Source: Bacillota bacterium (GTDB taxonomy: Bacteria; Bacillota; Clostridia; Lachnospirales; Lachnospiraceae). From it: a stretch of 20,469 nucleotides of DNA. Under the pieces are notes generated by a model, which ran no database searches, was not told the DNA's origin, and worked only from the letters and a program-made list of their open reading frames with translations. Where the stretch lies: positions 1-20,469 of the forward strand of contig JAFADH010000239.1 in assembly GCA_023424995.1 (NCBI GenBank), in the 5' to 3' direction. The position numbers were made by a program, and so were the translations under genes. This document shows, piece after piece, positions 6,457 through 14,098 of the stretch; position 1 is the first letter of the stretch, and each line of letters begins with the position of its first letter.

Positions 6457-7392
6457 TTAAACGGCTTCGTTTTTACCTATTTCCACAAGACCCTTTGCCA
6501 ATCCTGCCAGGCTTTGGATTTCGGACGGTATGATAATCTTTGTCGCTTTCCCGTCTGCTGCTTTTGCAAATGCCTCAAGACTCTTTAATTGGATAACCGC
6601 ATTCTGCGGTGCAGCTTCATTCAAATAACGGATACCCTCCGCATTTGCCTTCTGTACCGTAAGTATGGCCTCCGCCTGACCTTCCGCTTCCCGGATCGTC
6701 GCTTCCTTTTTTGCTTCGGCGCGAAGGATGGCTGCCAATTTCTCACCTTCCGCATCCAGAATCGCTGATTCCTTTTTTCCCTCCGCAACAAGAATCGCCG
6801 ACTTTTTCTGTCCTTCCGCAATGAGAATCTGCTCTCTTCTCTCACGCTCCGCCTTCATCTGCTTCTCCATAGCATCCTGTATGGCAGACGGAGGAATAAT
6901 ATTTTTAAGCTCCACGCGGTTCACCTTGATACCCCAGGGATCCGTTGCTTCATCGAGGATTACCCTCATCTTGGTATTTATAATTTCTCTGGAGGTCAGG
7001 GTCTGGTCAAGCTCAAGATCGCCGATGATGTTACGAAGCGTGGTAGCTGTCAGGTTCTCAATGGCATTGATCGGACGCTCCACCCCATAGGTGAAAAGCT
7101 TTGGGTCTGTGATCTGATAAAAGATAACCGTGTCAATCTTCATGGTTACATTATCTTTCGTAATAACCGGCTGCGGAGCAAAGTCTGCTACCTGTTCCTT
7201 GAGCAGAACCTTCTTAGCCACCTTGTCAACCAAAGGTATCTTAATATGTATGCCTACGCTCCAGGTTGTCTGATAACCTCCGAACCGCTCTAATACATAA
7301 GCATACGCCTGGGGTACAATCCGTACACAGGATGATAAAATACCCAATATCAGTATCACTAATACAATCACAAGTACAAACGGGTTATCCAT
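6457..7392 (-). CDS. SPFH/stomatin-family membrane protein (QmcA/flotillin-like)
   Basis: A 311-residue protein with one N-terminal membrane helix (about 4-25) followed by an SPFH/band-7 domain (about 26-185) starting with RIVPQAYAYVLERFGGYQ. A long alpha-helical coiled-coil region follows (about 185-265), built from Ala/Glu/Lys repeats of the AEGxKxxAIL type. Family members form ring- or cage-like oligomers in the membrane and act in membrane organisation and control of membrane proteases. Its start codon overlaps the stop codon of the NfeD gene (TAATG), so the two are translationally coupled, the standard pairing in which NfeD binds the SPFH protein. A terminator follows about 65 bases downstream. 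The family is secure; a specific physiological role is not known. Confidence 0.93.
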   Translation of the reverse strand: MDNPFVLVIVLVILILGILSSCVRIVPQAYAYVLERFGGYQTTWSVGIHIKIPLVDKVAKKVLLKEQVADFAPQPVITKDNVTMKIDTVIFYQITDPKLFTYGVERPINAIENLTATTLRNIIGDLELDQTLTSREIINTKMRVILDEATDPWGIKVNRVELKNIIPPSAIQDAMEKQMKAERERREQILIAEGQKKSAILVAEGKKESAILDAEGEKLAAILRAEAKKEATIREAEGQAEAILTVQKANAEGIRYLNEAAPQNAVIQLKSLEAFAKAADGKATKIIIPSEIQSLAGLAKGLVEIGKNEAV

Positions 7393-7832
7393 TATTCATT
7401 CTCCTCCTTTTTTGAGACAATCAGCTTAACTCCTGAAATTCTATGTATCTTGACATAACTTCCCTTTTCGATGGTTTCTTCATTAAGGGATCTTGCCGAC
7501 CATTCCTGCCCGTTAATCTTCACGCTGCCCATTGATCCGAGATTATTTATCGTATCCGTTACCAGCGCAAATTTTCCTATCAGGCTCTCATAATTTGTCT
7601 TCTCACGTCTGGGATTAAAGTACTTCAGCACAAGCGGTCTTGTAAATAAAAGAAGCAGGAAAGATATTACAAAAAATACCGTTATTTCTATCCACAGATT
7701 GTCGATGAACAGAGATAATATAAATGCGATCAATGCTCCACCGGCAAACCAGATAGTTGTCAATCCAAGAGTCAGGATTTCAATCAGCAGAAATACGGCT
7801 AAAAAAATCAACCAATATATTGAGGTGGTCAA
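7392..7832 (-). CDS. Short NfeD-family membrane protein
   Basis: A 146-residue protein with two or three N-terminal membrane helices (about 5-65) and a C-terminal OB-fold domain (about 80-140) containing LIGKFALVTDTI, the GSVKINGQEWSARS core typical of NfeD, and GSYVKIHRISGVKLIV. It lacks the ClpP-like serine protease domain of long NfeD proteins, so it is the short (NfeD1b-like) type that accompanies stomatin or flotillin homologues. Translation probably starts at a TTG (7832) preceded by GGGAGGAG at suitable spacing. A good promoter lies 35-63 bases upstream, so the NfeD-SPFH pair can be made independently of the preceding DUF4956 gene. Confidence 0.9.
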   Translation of the reverse strand: MTTSIYWLIFLAVFLLIEILTLGLTTIWFAGGALIAFILSLFIDNLWIEITVFFVISFLLLLFTRPLVLKYFNPRREKTNYESLIGKFALVTDTINNLGSMGSVKINGQEWSARSLNEETIEKGSYVKIHRISGVKLIVSKKEENE

Positions 7833-7866
7833 CCTGCACTCCTCCCTTCATATATTTTATAATTTA

Positions 7867-7895
7867 ATTGTAATAAATAAATTATCAGAATTCAA
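7867..7895 (-). promoter_or_regulatory. Sigma-A-type promoter for the NfeD-SPFH pair
   Basis: On the minus strand TTGAAT (7895-7890) and TACAAT (7872-7867) are 17 bases apart. It lies between the stop codon of the DUF4956 gene and the TTG start of the NfeD gene, in AT-rich sequence. Confidence 0.6.
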
Positions 7896-7906
7896 CAAAA
7901 TAATTA

Positions 7907-8602
7907 TTATAATTGTTGTAAATCTCTATCCTTGACACCAAGCTGTATGGTCAGGTTTCCGTTACGGCAGCGGAGTGCGTCGATAAATTCCTTCTCGGAT
8001 ACTCCCTCTTTCATAATAATATCGTAGCTAAGCTCAAACAGGGTCCCGAGATTGGTTGTTCTGACCCTCTGCAGCTCATAAAAGCTTGTATATGTAATAA
8101 AAAGGTCGTCAAAGACTTCCTGATAATTCATATCCTCGGGAATGGCAATCCGCAACCGCTTCTCCTTCGATTTGATTATGCCGTAGCCCGATTTTCTTAC
8201 AAGGATAATAACCGTTCCGACAATGACTGTCACTATGGCGCCCAGGGTCAGATAGCCAAGACCCACGGAGAGGCCTACTGCCATGGTTAAGAATACAAAG
8301 GAGATATCCTTGGAATCTCCGGGGATGCTCCGGAACCTTACGATGGTAAAGATTCCTGCCATGGAGAAGGCTCTGGCAAAATTGCCGCCGATTAACAGAA
8401 TGACTACCGCCACGATGGCCGGCAGAATAATGATACTCATAAGAAAGCTTGCGGAACGTTCCCGCTTCGGTGTAATTATCAGGTAGGCAGCGCTGATAAC
8501 AAAGCCAAGGACCAGTGCAGTGACTATGCTCAGCAGTGTGGTAGTTATATCGATGGAGATATCTGCTATTGAATCAACACTTCTTAAAATTGTATCAAAC
8601 AT
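7907..8602 (-). CDS. DUF4956 membrane protein
   Basis: A 231-residue protein with four predicted membrane helices in residues 20-137 and a soluble C-terminal domain (about 145-225). The segment RFRSIPGDSKDISFVFLTMAVG between helices two and three is the hallmark of DUF4956. The function of the family is unknown. The gene follows the VTC-domain gene by 14 bases; the same pairing occurs in many bacteria, often together with CotH-type proteins, and suggests the two work together at the membrane, by analogy with the membrane-anchored VTC complex of yeast. The start codon at 8602 has GGGGG about 12 bases upstream, slightly long spacing. I am confident of the family only. Confidence 0.88.
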   Translation of the reverse strand: MFDTILRSVDSIADISIDITTTLLSIVTALVLGFVISAAYLIITPKRERSASFLMSIIILPAIVAVVILLIGGNFARAFSMAGIFTIVRFRSIPGDSKDISFVFLTMAVGLSVGLGYLTLGAIVTVIVGTVIILVRKSGYGIIKSKEKRLRIAIPEDMNYQEVFDDLFITYTSFYELQRVRTTNLGTLFELSYDIIMKEGVSEKEFIDALRCRNGNLTIQLGVKDRDLQQL

Positions 8603-8616
8603 TATTATGTTTCCCC

Positions 8617-9387
8617 CTATGCATATAATCTTGCGTGCTCCCCGTCAGCCTTGCACTGTAATCCAGGCTTTTGATCCTGTCTTATGTATTTCTCATGTTC
8701 CTTCCCATATTTGGAGAAGGGAACCGGATAGATATCATATTGTGAAAGCAGCCTGGCAAACCACAACGGAACCGTATCCCTTGTCTTGACCTCCATAATC
8801 CATTGCCCCCCGGGTAATAATAGTTCTCCATGATCTCCGGAGTGCAGGTTCACCTGCTCGCGTCTTGTTCTTATATTCGTATCAAAGGTGACCCGGAAAT
8901 TCCTGTCCTCCGTCCCAAACATGGCATTCCTGTCATAGGAAAGAAAAAGGACCGGCCGTAGGATGGAATATCGCTGCACCATATAATCAATTTCATTTAG
9001 TATCTGCCCGTTCACCGGATAGACGGCTGACGGCTTCTGCTTTGTCTCAAGATAATGGTACGCTTCCTCCAACGGCATGGCAGTCCTGCGTTTATTGACA
9101 CATCCGTTGAATTTTTTCTTGATCTCAAGATATACCATATCCCCAGGGCCTGACATACCGTAGCTTCGAAGCCGAAGTTTTTCTTTATATACGGGCTTCT
9201 CAAGGGATCTTCGGATGATGGCGTGGTCCGGAGTATCATAATAGATATTGCAGATCGTATAGAATTCACCATTACGGCTGTGGCTGTCCGGTTCCATATG
9301 CTCTTCCAGCAAAGGCCTGATGCTTCGGTATAATTCCTCCGGTATCATATACTTCGTCTCATACCGGTTAAAGACTTCAATAGCCAT
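8617..9387 (-). CDS. VTC-domain (polyphosphate polymerase type) protein
   Basis: A 256-residue single-domain protein of the VTC / triphosphate-tunnel type. Tunnel motifs are visible in order: RYETKYMI (8-15), YYDTPD (49-54), KLRLRSYG (70-77), YLEIKKK (86-92) with a following NKRR, SYDRNAM, the RVTFDTNI strand, IMEVKT and a terminal SKYGKEH. In yeast Vtc4 the equivalent basic tunnel synthesises polyphosphate from ATP; bacterial homologues are annotated as polyphosphate polymerase domain proteins, largely uncharacterised. AGGAG precedes the ATG at 9387. The gene sits 26 bases after the RNA methyltransferase gene and 14 bases before the DUF4956 gene, its likely membrane partner. Polyphosphate synthesis is inferred, not shown. 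Confidence 0.87.
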   Translation of the reverse strand: MAIEVFNRYETKYMIPEELYRSIRPLLEEHMEPDSHSRNGEFYTICNIYYDTPDHAIIRRSLEKPVYKEKLRLRSYGMSGPGDMVYLEIKKKFNGCVNKRRTAMPLEEAYHYLETKQKPSAVYPVNGQILNEIDYMVQRYSILRPVLFLSYDRNAMFGTEDRNFRVTFDTNIRTRREQVNLHSGDHGELLLPGGQWIMEVKTRDTVPLWFARLLSQYDIYPVPFSKYGKEHEKYIRQDQKPGLQCKADGEHARLYA

Positions 9388-9413
9388 ATCCCCAACTCCT
9401 AAAAAGCATTTGC

Positions 9414-10199
9414 TTAATTCCTTCTCTGCCTCGCCGCTTCATACATCAGTATCGCTGCTGCCACGGCAGCATTTAAAGATTCCACTTTACCCGCCATCGG
9501 TATTTTAATCAGGGTATCCGCCAGGCCGGCGGCCTGTTCCGACAGCCCATTGGCTTCATTTCCAATTAAAAATGCACATCTGCCGCGAAAGCCCCCGTCA
9601 GTATCGTAGGGGATCCCCATCAGATGTGCCGCATATACGATAATTCCCTGCTTCTTAATTGCAGCAATGGTCTCATGGAAATCCGGCGCCTGATAAAAGG
9701 GTACCCGGTAAATAGAGCCCATGGTGGCTCTGACTACCTTGGGATTATATATATCAACCGTGGAATCACCGAATATAATACCGGTGATTCCGGCTCCTTC
9801 CGCCGTGCGGATCATGGTCCCCAGATTCCCCGGATCCCTGATATCTTCAAGGAGCAGCAGACAGGCATCCGGTGTCCGGAGCATATCCTCCAGCCGGTAT
9901 CTTATCTGTGTTACCGTTCCCATGATGCCCTGGGGAGTCTTTGTCTCCGATACTTCCTTAAAGACGGAATCGGTTACCAGCTCATGATCCAGCTGACTAA
10001 AATACCCGGGCTGTTCCGTAAGCATCTGGTGATAGAAGCTTTCCGATACATAAGCCTTTTTAAGAATTCCCATATCCCGGGCTTCCCGGAACATCTTAAT
10101 CCCTTCAATGACAAAGATGCCCTGTTCCTCCCTGGCTTTTGATTTCTTCTGTAATAATATTAGATTCTTAATCTGGGCATTACTCAGACTGCTTATCAT
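9414..10199 (-). CDS. TrmH/SpoU-family RNA 2'-O-methyltransferase
   Basis: A 261-residue SPOUT methyltransferase. Residues 1-100 form the substrate-binding domain seen in 23S rRNA 2'-O-ribose methyltransferases (LSNAQIKNL, FVIEGIKMFREA). The C-terminal half has all three SpoU motifs: motif 1 EDIRDPGNLGTMIRTAEG with the catalytic Arg and Asn, motif 2 FLIGNEANGLS, and motif 3 IPMAGKVESLNAAVAAAILMYE, which bind S-adenosylmethionine in a trefoil knot. The likely target is a ribose in 23S rRNA or a tRNA; the precise nucleotide cannot be told. The start is probably the ATG at 10199 with GAGG eight bases upstream; a TTG one codon earlier is possible. It begins three bases after the prfA stop codon, so the genes are co-transcribed. 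Confidence 0.92.
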   Translation of the reverse strand: MISSLSNAQIKNLILLQKKSKAREEQGIFVIEGIKMFREARDMGILKKAYVSESFYHQMLTEQPGYFSQLDHELVTDSVFKEVSETKTPQGIMGTVTQIRYRLEDMLRTPDACLLLLEDIRDPGNLGTMIRTAEGAGITGIIFGDSTVDIYNPKVVRATMGSIYRVPFYQAPDFHETIAAIKKQGIIVYAAHLMGIPYDTDGGFRGRCAFLIGNEANGLSEQAAGLADTLIKIPMAGKVESLNAAVAAAILMYEAARQRRN

Positions 10200-10202
10200 C
10201 AA

Positions 10203-11276
10203 TTATTCCTCATTCAGATTGGCCAGCTTCGCAGCCTGGTCGGCCGCTATCAGGCTGTCAACAAGAACCTCCAGGTCACCGTCCATCACCTTGTCGATCT
10301 GGTACATGGTCAGGTTGATTCTGTGATCCGTCACACGGCCCTGGGGGAAGTTATAGGTTCTGATCTTCTCCGAACGGTCACCGGTACCGACCTGGCTCTT
10401 TCTTGCTTCCGCTTCCGCACTGCGGGCTTTCTCAAGCTCAATCTCATACAGCTTGGACCGAAGGACACGAATCGCCTTATCCTTATTCTTAAGCTGGGAT
10501 TTCTCATCCTGGCAGGAGATCACAATACCGGTGGGGATATGAGTCAGCCTTACCGCAGAGTCCGTCGTATTAACGCATTGTCCGCCGTTACCGGAGGAAC
10601 GGAACACATCAAATCTGCAATCATTCAGATCCAGCTCAACATCCACTTCTTCCGCCTCCGGCATGATCGCTACGGTTGCCGTAGAGGTGTGGATGCGTCC
10701 GCCGGATTCGGTTACAGGAACACGTTGGACACGGTGAACTCCGCTTTCATATTTAAGCTTGGAGTAGGCACCCTTACCAAGTATCATAAAGATAACTTCC
10801 TTAAACCCGCCGATTCCATTCTCATTCAGGTTCATCATGTCAATCTTCCAGCGGTTACGTTCCGCATACATGACATACATACGGTATAACTCGGCTGCAA
10901 ATAACGCTGCTTCATCTCCGCCGGCTCCGCCGCGAATCTCTACGATAACATTCTTCTCATCGTTAGGATCCTTGGGAAGTAATAAAATCTTTATCTCCTC
11001 TTCAATCTGCCCGAGCTTCTCCCTGCACTCACCCAATTCCTCCTTAGCAAGCTCGCGCATATCCTCATCGCTTTCTTCCTCAAGTATTGCCAGGCTGTCC
11101 TCGATATTCTTCTGGGTAGCCTTATATTCCTTATACTTTTCAACGATATCCGTAAGATCCGCATGCTCCTTGCGAATATTACGGTAACGGTTCTGGTCGT
11201 TCATGACATTCGGATTCATGAGCTCCTGCTCCAGTTCCTGATAACGAATCAGAATATCTTCTAATTTATCAAACAT
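10203..11276 (-). CDS. prfA: Peptide chain release factor 1
   Basis: A 357-residue class I release factor that ends translation at UAA and UAG. The stop-codon-reading tripeptide P-V-T is visible in RVPVTESGGRIHTS (about residues 180-182), which marks RF1 rather than RF2 (SPF). The catalytic GGQ lies at about residues 224-226 in SSGNGGQCVNTTDS; its glutamine is the methylation target of PrmC, encoded just upstream. The N-terminal helical domain (1-95) and the GGAGGDEA motif are normal. I chose the MFDKLEDI start at 11276, the family's usual N-terminus and length; an in-frame ATG at 11297 adds seven residues. It is followed at once by the RNA methyltransferase gene. Confidence 0.97.
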   Translation of the reverse strand: MFDKLEDILIRYQELEQELMNPNVMNDQNRYRNIRKEHADLTDIVEKYKEYKATQKNIEDSLAILEEESDEDMRELAKEELGECREKLGQIEEEIKILLLPKDPNDEKNVIVEIRGGAGGDEAALFAAELYRMYVMYAERNRWKIDMMNLNENGIGGFKEVIFMILGKGAYSKLKYESGVHRVQRVPVTESGGRIHTSTATVAIMPEAEEVDVELDLNDCRFDVFRSSGNGGQCVNTTDSAVRLTHIPTGIVISCQDEKSQLKNKDKAIRVLRSKLYEIELEKARSAEAEARKSQVGTGDRSEKIRTYNFPQGRVTDHRINLTMYQIDKVMDGDLEVLVDSLIAADQAAKLANLNEE

Positions 11277-11305
11277 ATTATAACCATGCCTTTCCATCTA
11301 TCCTG

Positions 11306-11476
11306 CTAATTTATTATTATATCATGAACAAAGGGCATGTTCATGATCTTGTTCTCCAGTCTGAATTCACAAGCAAGCCCGATCATGCTTACCGCGCTTT
11401 CATTATGCCTGTTCCTGCCGCTCCAATCAAGGCTGCAAGTAAACCCGCTAAGCCCGCTTATCAGCATTATGCTCAT
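11306..11476 (-). CDS. Possible 56-codon small ORF between prmC and prfA (doubtful)
   Basis: An ATG at 11476 lies two bases after the prmC stop codon and opens a frame of 56 codons (MSIMLISGLSGFTCSLDWS...) ending in TAG at 11306. Stop-start proximity would allow translational coupling to prmC, and it fills most of the 180-base gap before prfA. Against it, no good ribosome binding site is visible, the sequence resembles no family I know, and its 3' part overlaps the palindrome and -10 element in front of prfA. It may be only an untranslated spacer. Confidence 0.2.
   Translation of the reverse strand: MSIMLISGLSGFTCSLDWSGRNRHNESAVSMIGLACEFRLENKIMNMPFVHDIIIN
11316..11347 (-). promoter_or_regulatory. 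Palindrome overlapping a -10 element upstream of prfA
   Basis: ATCATGAACA (11321-11330) and TGTTCATGAT (11338-11347) are perfect 10-bp inverted arms with a 7-base spacer. On the minus strand a consensus TATAAT (11321-11316) directly follows, with no good -35. The palindrome fills the spacer region of this candidate promoter, so it could be an operator, or an RNA hairpin of the prmC-prfA read-through transcript. No T-run follows, so it is not a standard terminator. Confidence 0.4.
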
Positions 11477-11478
11477 GG

Positions 11479-12327
11479 CTAATGGTCCAATCCGCCTGTC
11501 GCAAATATTGCTGATACGATCCTGTCATGCCCGCTCAGGTCCTTCTTAATTGAAATCTCCGCATAACCTTCCCGTAATAATATCTCTTTGACTGCCTCCC
11601 CCTGATTATATCCGATCTCGAAGAAAATGGCACCGTTTGCTCTGAGATATGGTTTTGCATCCGAAGAAATCCGACGGTAGAATTCAAGACCATCCATGCT
11701 GCCATCCAGGGCCAGCACCGGCTCATGGTCCCTTACCTCCGGCATCAGGGTGTCAATCTCAGGCGTAGGAATGTAAGGCGGATTAGATACTATAATATCA
11801 TAGCTTCCTTCCACCCGGTCAAACAGATCACTCTGCAGATATTTAACCTTTACTTTATTATTATATGCATTCCCGGAAGCAATCTTCAATGCTTTCTCAG
11901 AGATATCAACACCGGTTGCACTCTTTGGCTTGCCAAACTTCGCCAGGCTCACGATGATACAACCGGAGCCGGTACACATATCAAGGATTTCTTTCTCTTC
12001 ACTGAGCTTTAATACTTCTTCAACCAGAAGCTCCGTATCCTGCCTTGGAATCAGCACATCACCGCTTACGGCAAATTCCATCCCCATAAATTCCTGTGTT
12101 CCGGTCAGGTGCTGCAAGGGAATATGTTCTGCCCGTTCTCTCACCATCGCATAAAATCGTTCCATTTTCTCCTCCGGTGCCTGCCGGCCGCCACGGATAA
12201 GAAACTGTGTCCTGTCAATTTCGTACACATGGGACAGAAGATACCAGGCATCCGCATGGGCATCGGCTATCTTTTGCTGTCTTAATAATTCTTTTGCAGA
12301 CTCTAATAATTCCTTATAAGTGCTCAT
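11479..12327 (-). CDS. prmC: Release factor glutamine methyltransferase
   Basis: A 282-residue enzyme that methylates the glutamine of the GGQ motif in release factors, using S-adenosylmethionine. The N-terminal helical release-factor-binding domain spans about 1-75. The IPRQDTELLVE segment (93-103) is the family signature, LDMCTGSGCI (115-124) is the AdoMet-binding motif I, GVDIS (139-143) holds the acidic ribose-binding residue, and NPPYIP (182-187) is the catalytic motif that positions the glutamine amide. Its length is normal. It lies nine bases after the DUF1385 gene and upstream of its own substrate gene prfA, a conserved Clostridial arrangement. The start at ATG 12327 has only a weak AGAG site, suggesting coupling to the upstream gene. 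Confidence 0.96.
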   Translation of the reverse strand: MSTYKELLESAKELLRQQKIADAHADAWYLLSHVYEIDRTQFLIRGGRQAPEEKMERFYAMVRERAEHIPLQHLTGTQEFMGMEFAVSGDVLIPRQDTELLVEEVLKLSEEKEILDMCTGSGCIIVSLAKFGKPKSATGVDISEKALKIASGNAYNNKVKVKYLQSDLFDRVEGSYDIIVSNPPYIPTPEIDTLMPEVRDHEPVLALDGSMDGLEFYRRISSDAKPYLRANGAIFFEIGYNQGEAVKEILLREGYAEISIKKDLSGHDRIVSAIFATGGLDH

Positions 12328-12335
12328 GGGTATCT

Positions 12336-13964
12336 CTACTTCTCATCAAAGAACTTATCCAGAGCTTTTAATATCTCATCATCTTCATCCTCAGGGTGAT
12401 TGGCTGCTGCCAGCTTATAATGGATGGAAGGTGTGTTACCGGTATTACGCCTTCCCGTATCCGGCTGTATTGTTCCGGATACGACTGATTTAATACCGAT
12501 GGGCTTTTTAAAGTTCTCAATAGTAACCGCAGATTCATTCGCAGCTTCCGTCTCGGCAAGTACCTCAGGTATCTTTGCGCTTTCCGGCTCTTTCCCTGCT
12601 TTTGAAGACTTTGAGGCTTTTCCTTTAGCGCCTTTCGCTGCCGGCGTGTCAGCCGCCTTCACAGCGTTCCTCGCATCAGATGCTTTATTATCGGCGGCCT
12701 TAACAATAGCTTTCGTATCAGATGTTTTATTATCTGCTGTCCCTGCAGCCGTAACCTCAGCAGCCTTTATCTCTGCTTCTTTTATCTCTGCTGCTTTTGC
12801 AGCATCAGCCCCATTATCTTTTGCTTTAACAGACGCCTTCGGCCGTGCCGGCTTTCCTTCGCCTGCTTTTGCAGTGGTTTTACTTACATCCTTCACCTCG
12901 GCAGCCGTAACCTCAGCAGCTGTTTCCTCTGTTGTATCCTCTATGGAATTAGAGCTGTCTAAGAATGCCCTCCAGTCAAATACCGCACCCACGGACTGAA
13001 TAGCAACCTCAATCATGGCATCATCCGGTTCCTTGGTGGTTAAACCCTGCATCAGCAGACCGGGTTTACTTAATATATCAATGATCCTGCTCTCGCTTTT
13101 TCCTGCCAGACGGATGAATTCATAGGAGACACCTGCGATAAACGGGACCAGAAGAATCCTTGAGATAACTTTCCAGAGCAGACCGTTCACAGGCAGTATA
13201 ATAAAGAATATCAGGCTGATCAGAATAACAAGCAGCATGAAGCTGGTACCGCAGCGCTTATGCTGTTTGGACTGCCACCTTATATTCTCCACGGTAAGCT
13301 CGAATCCGTTCTCAAGACAATTAATGGTCTTATGCTCGGCACCGTGATACATGAAAACTCTTTTAATCTCAGGCATCCTGGCGGCTAATATTACATAACC
13401 CACGAATATGCCGAGGCGCAGTACGCCCTCAATGAATGACATCAGGTATATATTCGTAATAACCTTGGACAAGAGATTGCTTATCAATACCGGAATAACC
13501 ATGAATAATGTAACAGAGAATACGATGGAGAGCAGCACGGCAAAAACCATCAGTAGAGCATTGGTCCTGCTGTCCGATTCCTTTTTGCGTTTCTCCTCTT
13601 CCTCTTTATCCTTAAGCACATTCTCAGCCTTATCCTTATGGGCTTTTTGCTTTATTTCCTTCTTTTTATCGCTTTTTTCCTTTTTCTTATTTGCTTTTTC
13701 CTTATCGGTTTCTTCTTCGTCTTCGAAGAAGCTTGCCGAAAAATTCAATACTTTAACACCGATTACCATCGAATCTACAAAGGCCAGCATTCCGCGAAAG
13801 ATAGGCAGCTTGAATAGTTTGACCTTATCAGAGAAATCACTGTACGTACTTTTTTCCACAACTATCTCGTTATCCGGCTTACGAACTGCTACTGCGTATT
13901 GATCCCTGTTCTTCATCATTACGCCTTCCATGACAGCCATACCGCCAATACCTGATGGTTTCAT
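12336..13964 (-). CDS. DUF1385 (YqhQ-like) membrane protein with long low-complexity tail
   Basis: A 542-residue protein. Residues 1-335 are the DUF1385/YqhQ family core: GGMAVMEGVMMKNRDQYAVAVRKPD at the start, membrane segments at about 136-158, 172-195, 240-262 and 265-285, the conserved YHGAEHKTINCLE (206-217) and KRCGTSF (236-242), and FDWRAFL at 329-335. A Lys/Glu-rich charged insertion (about 80-132) interrupts the core. Residues 338-542 are an Ala/Lys/Glu/Asp-rich, probably disordered tail with internal duplication (two ADNKxSD...VKA units near 409-437), ending in an acidic patch and a short helix. Typical family members are about 300-330 residues. The function of YqhQ proteins is not established. 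ATG 13964 is preceded by AGGTG; its place between rpmE and prmC is conserved in Clostridia. Confidence 0.9.
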   Translation of the reverse strand: MKPSGIGGMAVMEGVMMKNRDQYAVAVRKPDNEIVVEKSTYSDFSDKVKLFKLPIFRGMLAFVDSMVIGVKVLNFSASFFEDEEETDKEKANKKKEKSDKKKEIKQKAHKDKAENVLKDKEEEEKRKKESDSRTNALLMVFAVLLSIVFSVTLFMVIPVLISNLLSKVITNIYLMSFIEGVLRLGIFVGYVILAARMPEIKRVFMYHGAEHKTINCLENGFELTVENIRWQSKQHKRCGTSFMLLVILISLIFFIILPVNGLLWKVISRILLVPFIAGVSYEFIRLAGKSESRIIDILSKPGLLMQGLTTKEPDDAMIEVAIQSVGAVFDWRAFLDSSNSIEDTTEETAAEVTAAEVKDVSKTTAKAGEGKPARPKASVKAKDNGADAAKAAEIKEAEIKAAEVTAAGTADNKTSDTKAIVKAADNKASDARNAVKAADTPAAKGAKGKASKSSKAGKEPESAKIPEVLAETEAANESAVTIENFKKPIGIKSVVSGTIQPDTGRRNTGNTPSIHYKLAAANHPEDEDDEILKALDKFFDEK

Positions 13965-14015
13965 CTTTACACCTGAACCTTTCTTATAATAAATACAAAA
14001 AAACAAAAAATATTT

Positions 14016-14045
14016 AAAAATAGGCTGAGGAAGTATACCTCAACC
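14016..14045 (-). terminator. Intrinsic terminator after rpmE
   Basis: On the minus strand GGTTGAGG (14045-14038) pairs with CCTCAGCC (14030-14023) around a 7-base loop with one G-U pair, followed by TATTTTT (to 14016). It lies about 50 bases past the rpmE stop codon. The next gene starts only 50 bases later, so some read-through, or a further promoter in the AT-rich gap, must feed the DUF1385-prmC-prfA operon. Confidence 0.8.
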
Positions 14046-14098
14046 CAATTTTTAACGTCTTATTTTCATGCCAAATATATTGTCTGCCGCACCTTGTC

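Noticed and set aside
7896..7919. AT-rich inverted repeat CAACAA / TTGTTG at the end of the DUF4956 gene as a terminator
   Set aside because: The stem is short and almost all A-T, overlaps the stop codon and has no T-run; too weak to call.
9624..10142. Plus-strand open frame of 172 codons
   Set aside because: It is antisense to the RNA methyltransferase, which has all SPOUT motifs.
10323..10889. Plus-strand open frame of 188 codons
   Set aside because: It lies entirely opposite prfA, a certain gene, and shows no family features.
11337..11549. Plus-strand 70-codon frame across the prmC-prfA gap
   Set aside because: No ribosome binding site, it overlaps the prmC 3' end in antisense, and it has a biased hydrophobic composition without family likeness.
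12424..12999. Plus-strand open frame of 191 codons, rich in Ala, Ser and Phe
   Set aside because: It is the antisense of the low-complexity Ala/Lys tail of the DUF1385 protein, has no ribosome binding site, and its composition is explained by the complementary codons.
13964..14006. Longer N-terminus for the DUF1385 protein
   Set aside because: The extra residues are not family-like and come from the AT-rich tract after the rpmE terminator; the AGGTG site favours the start at 13964.
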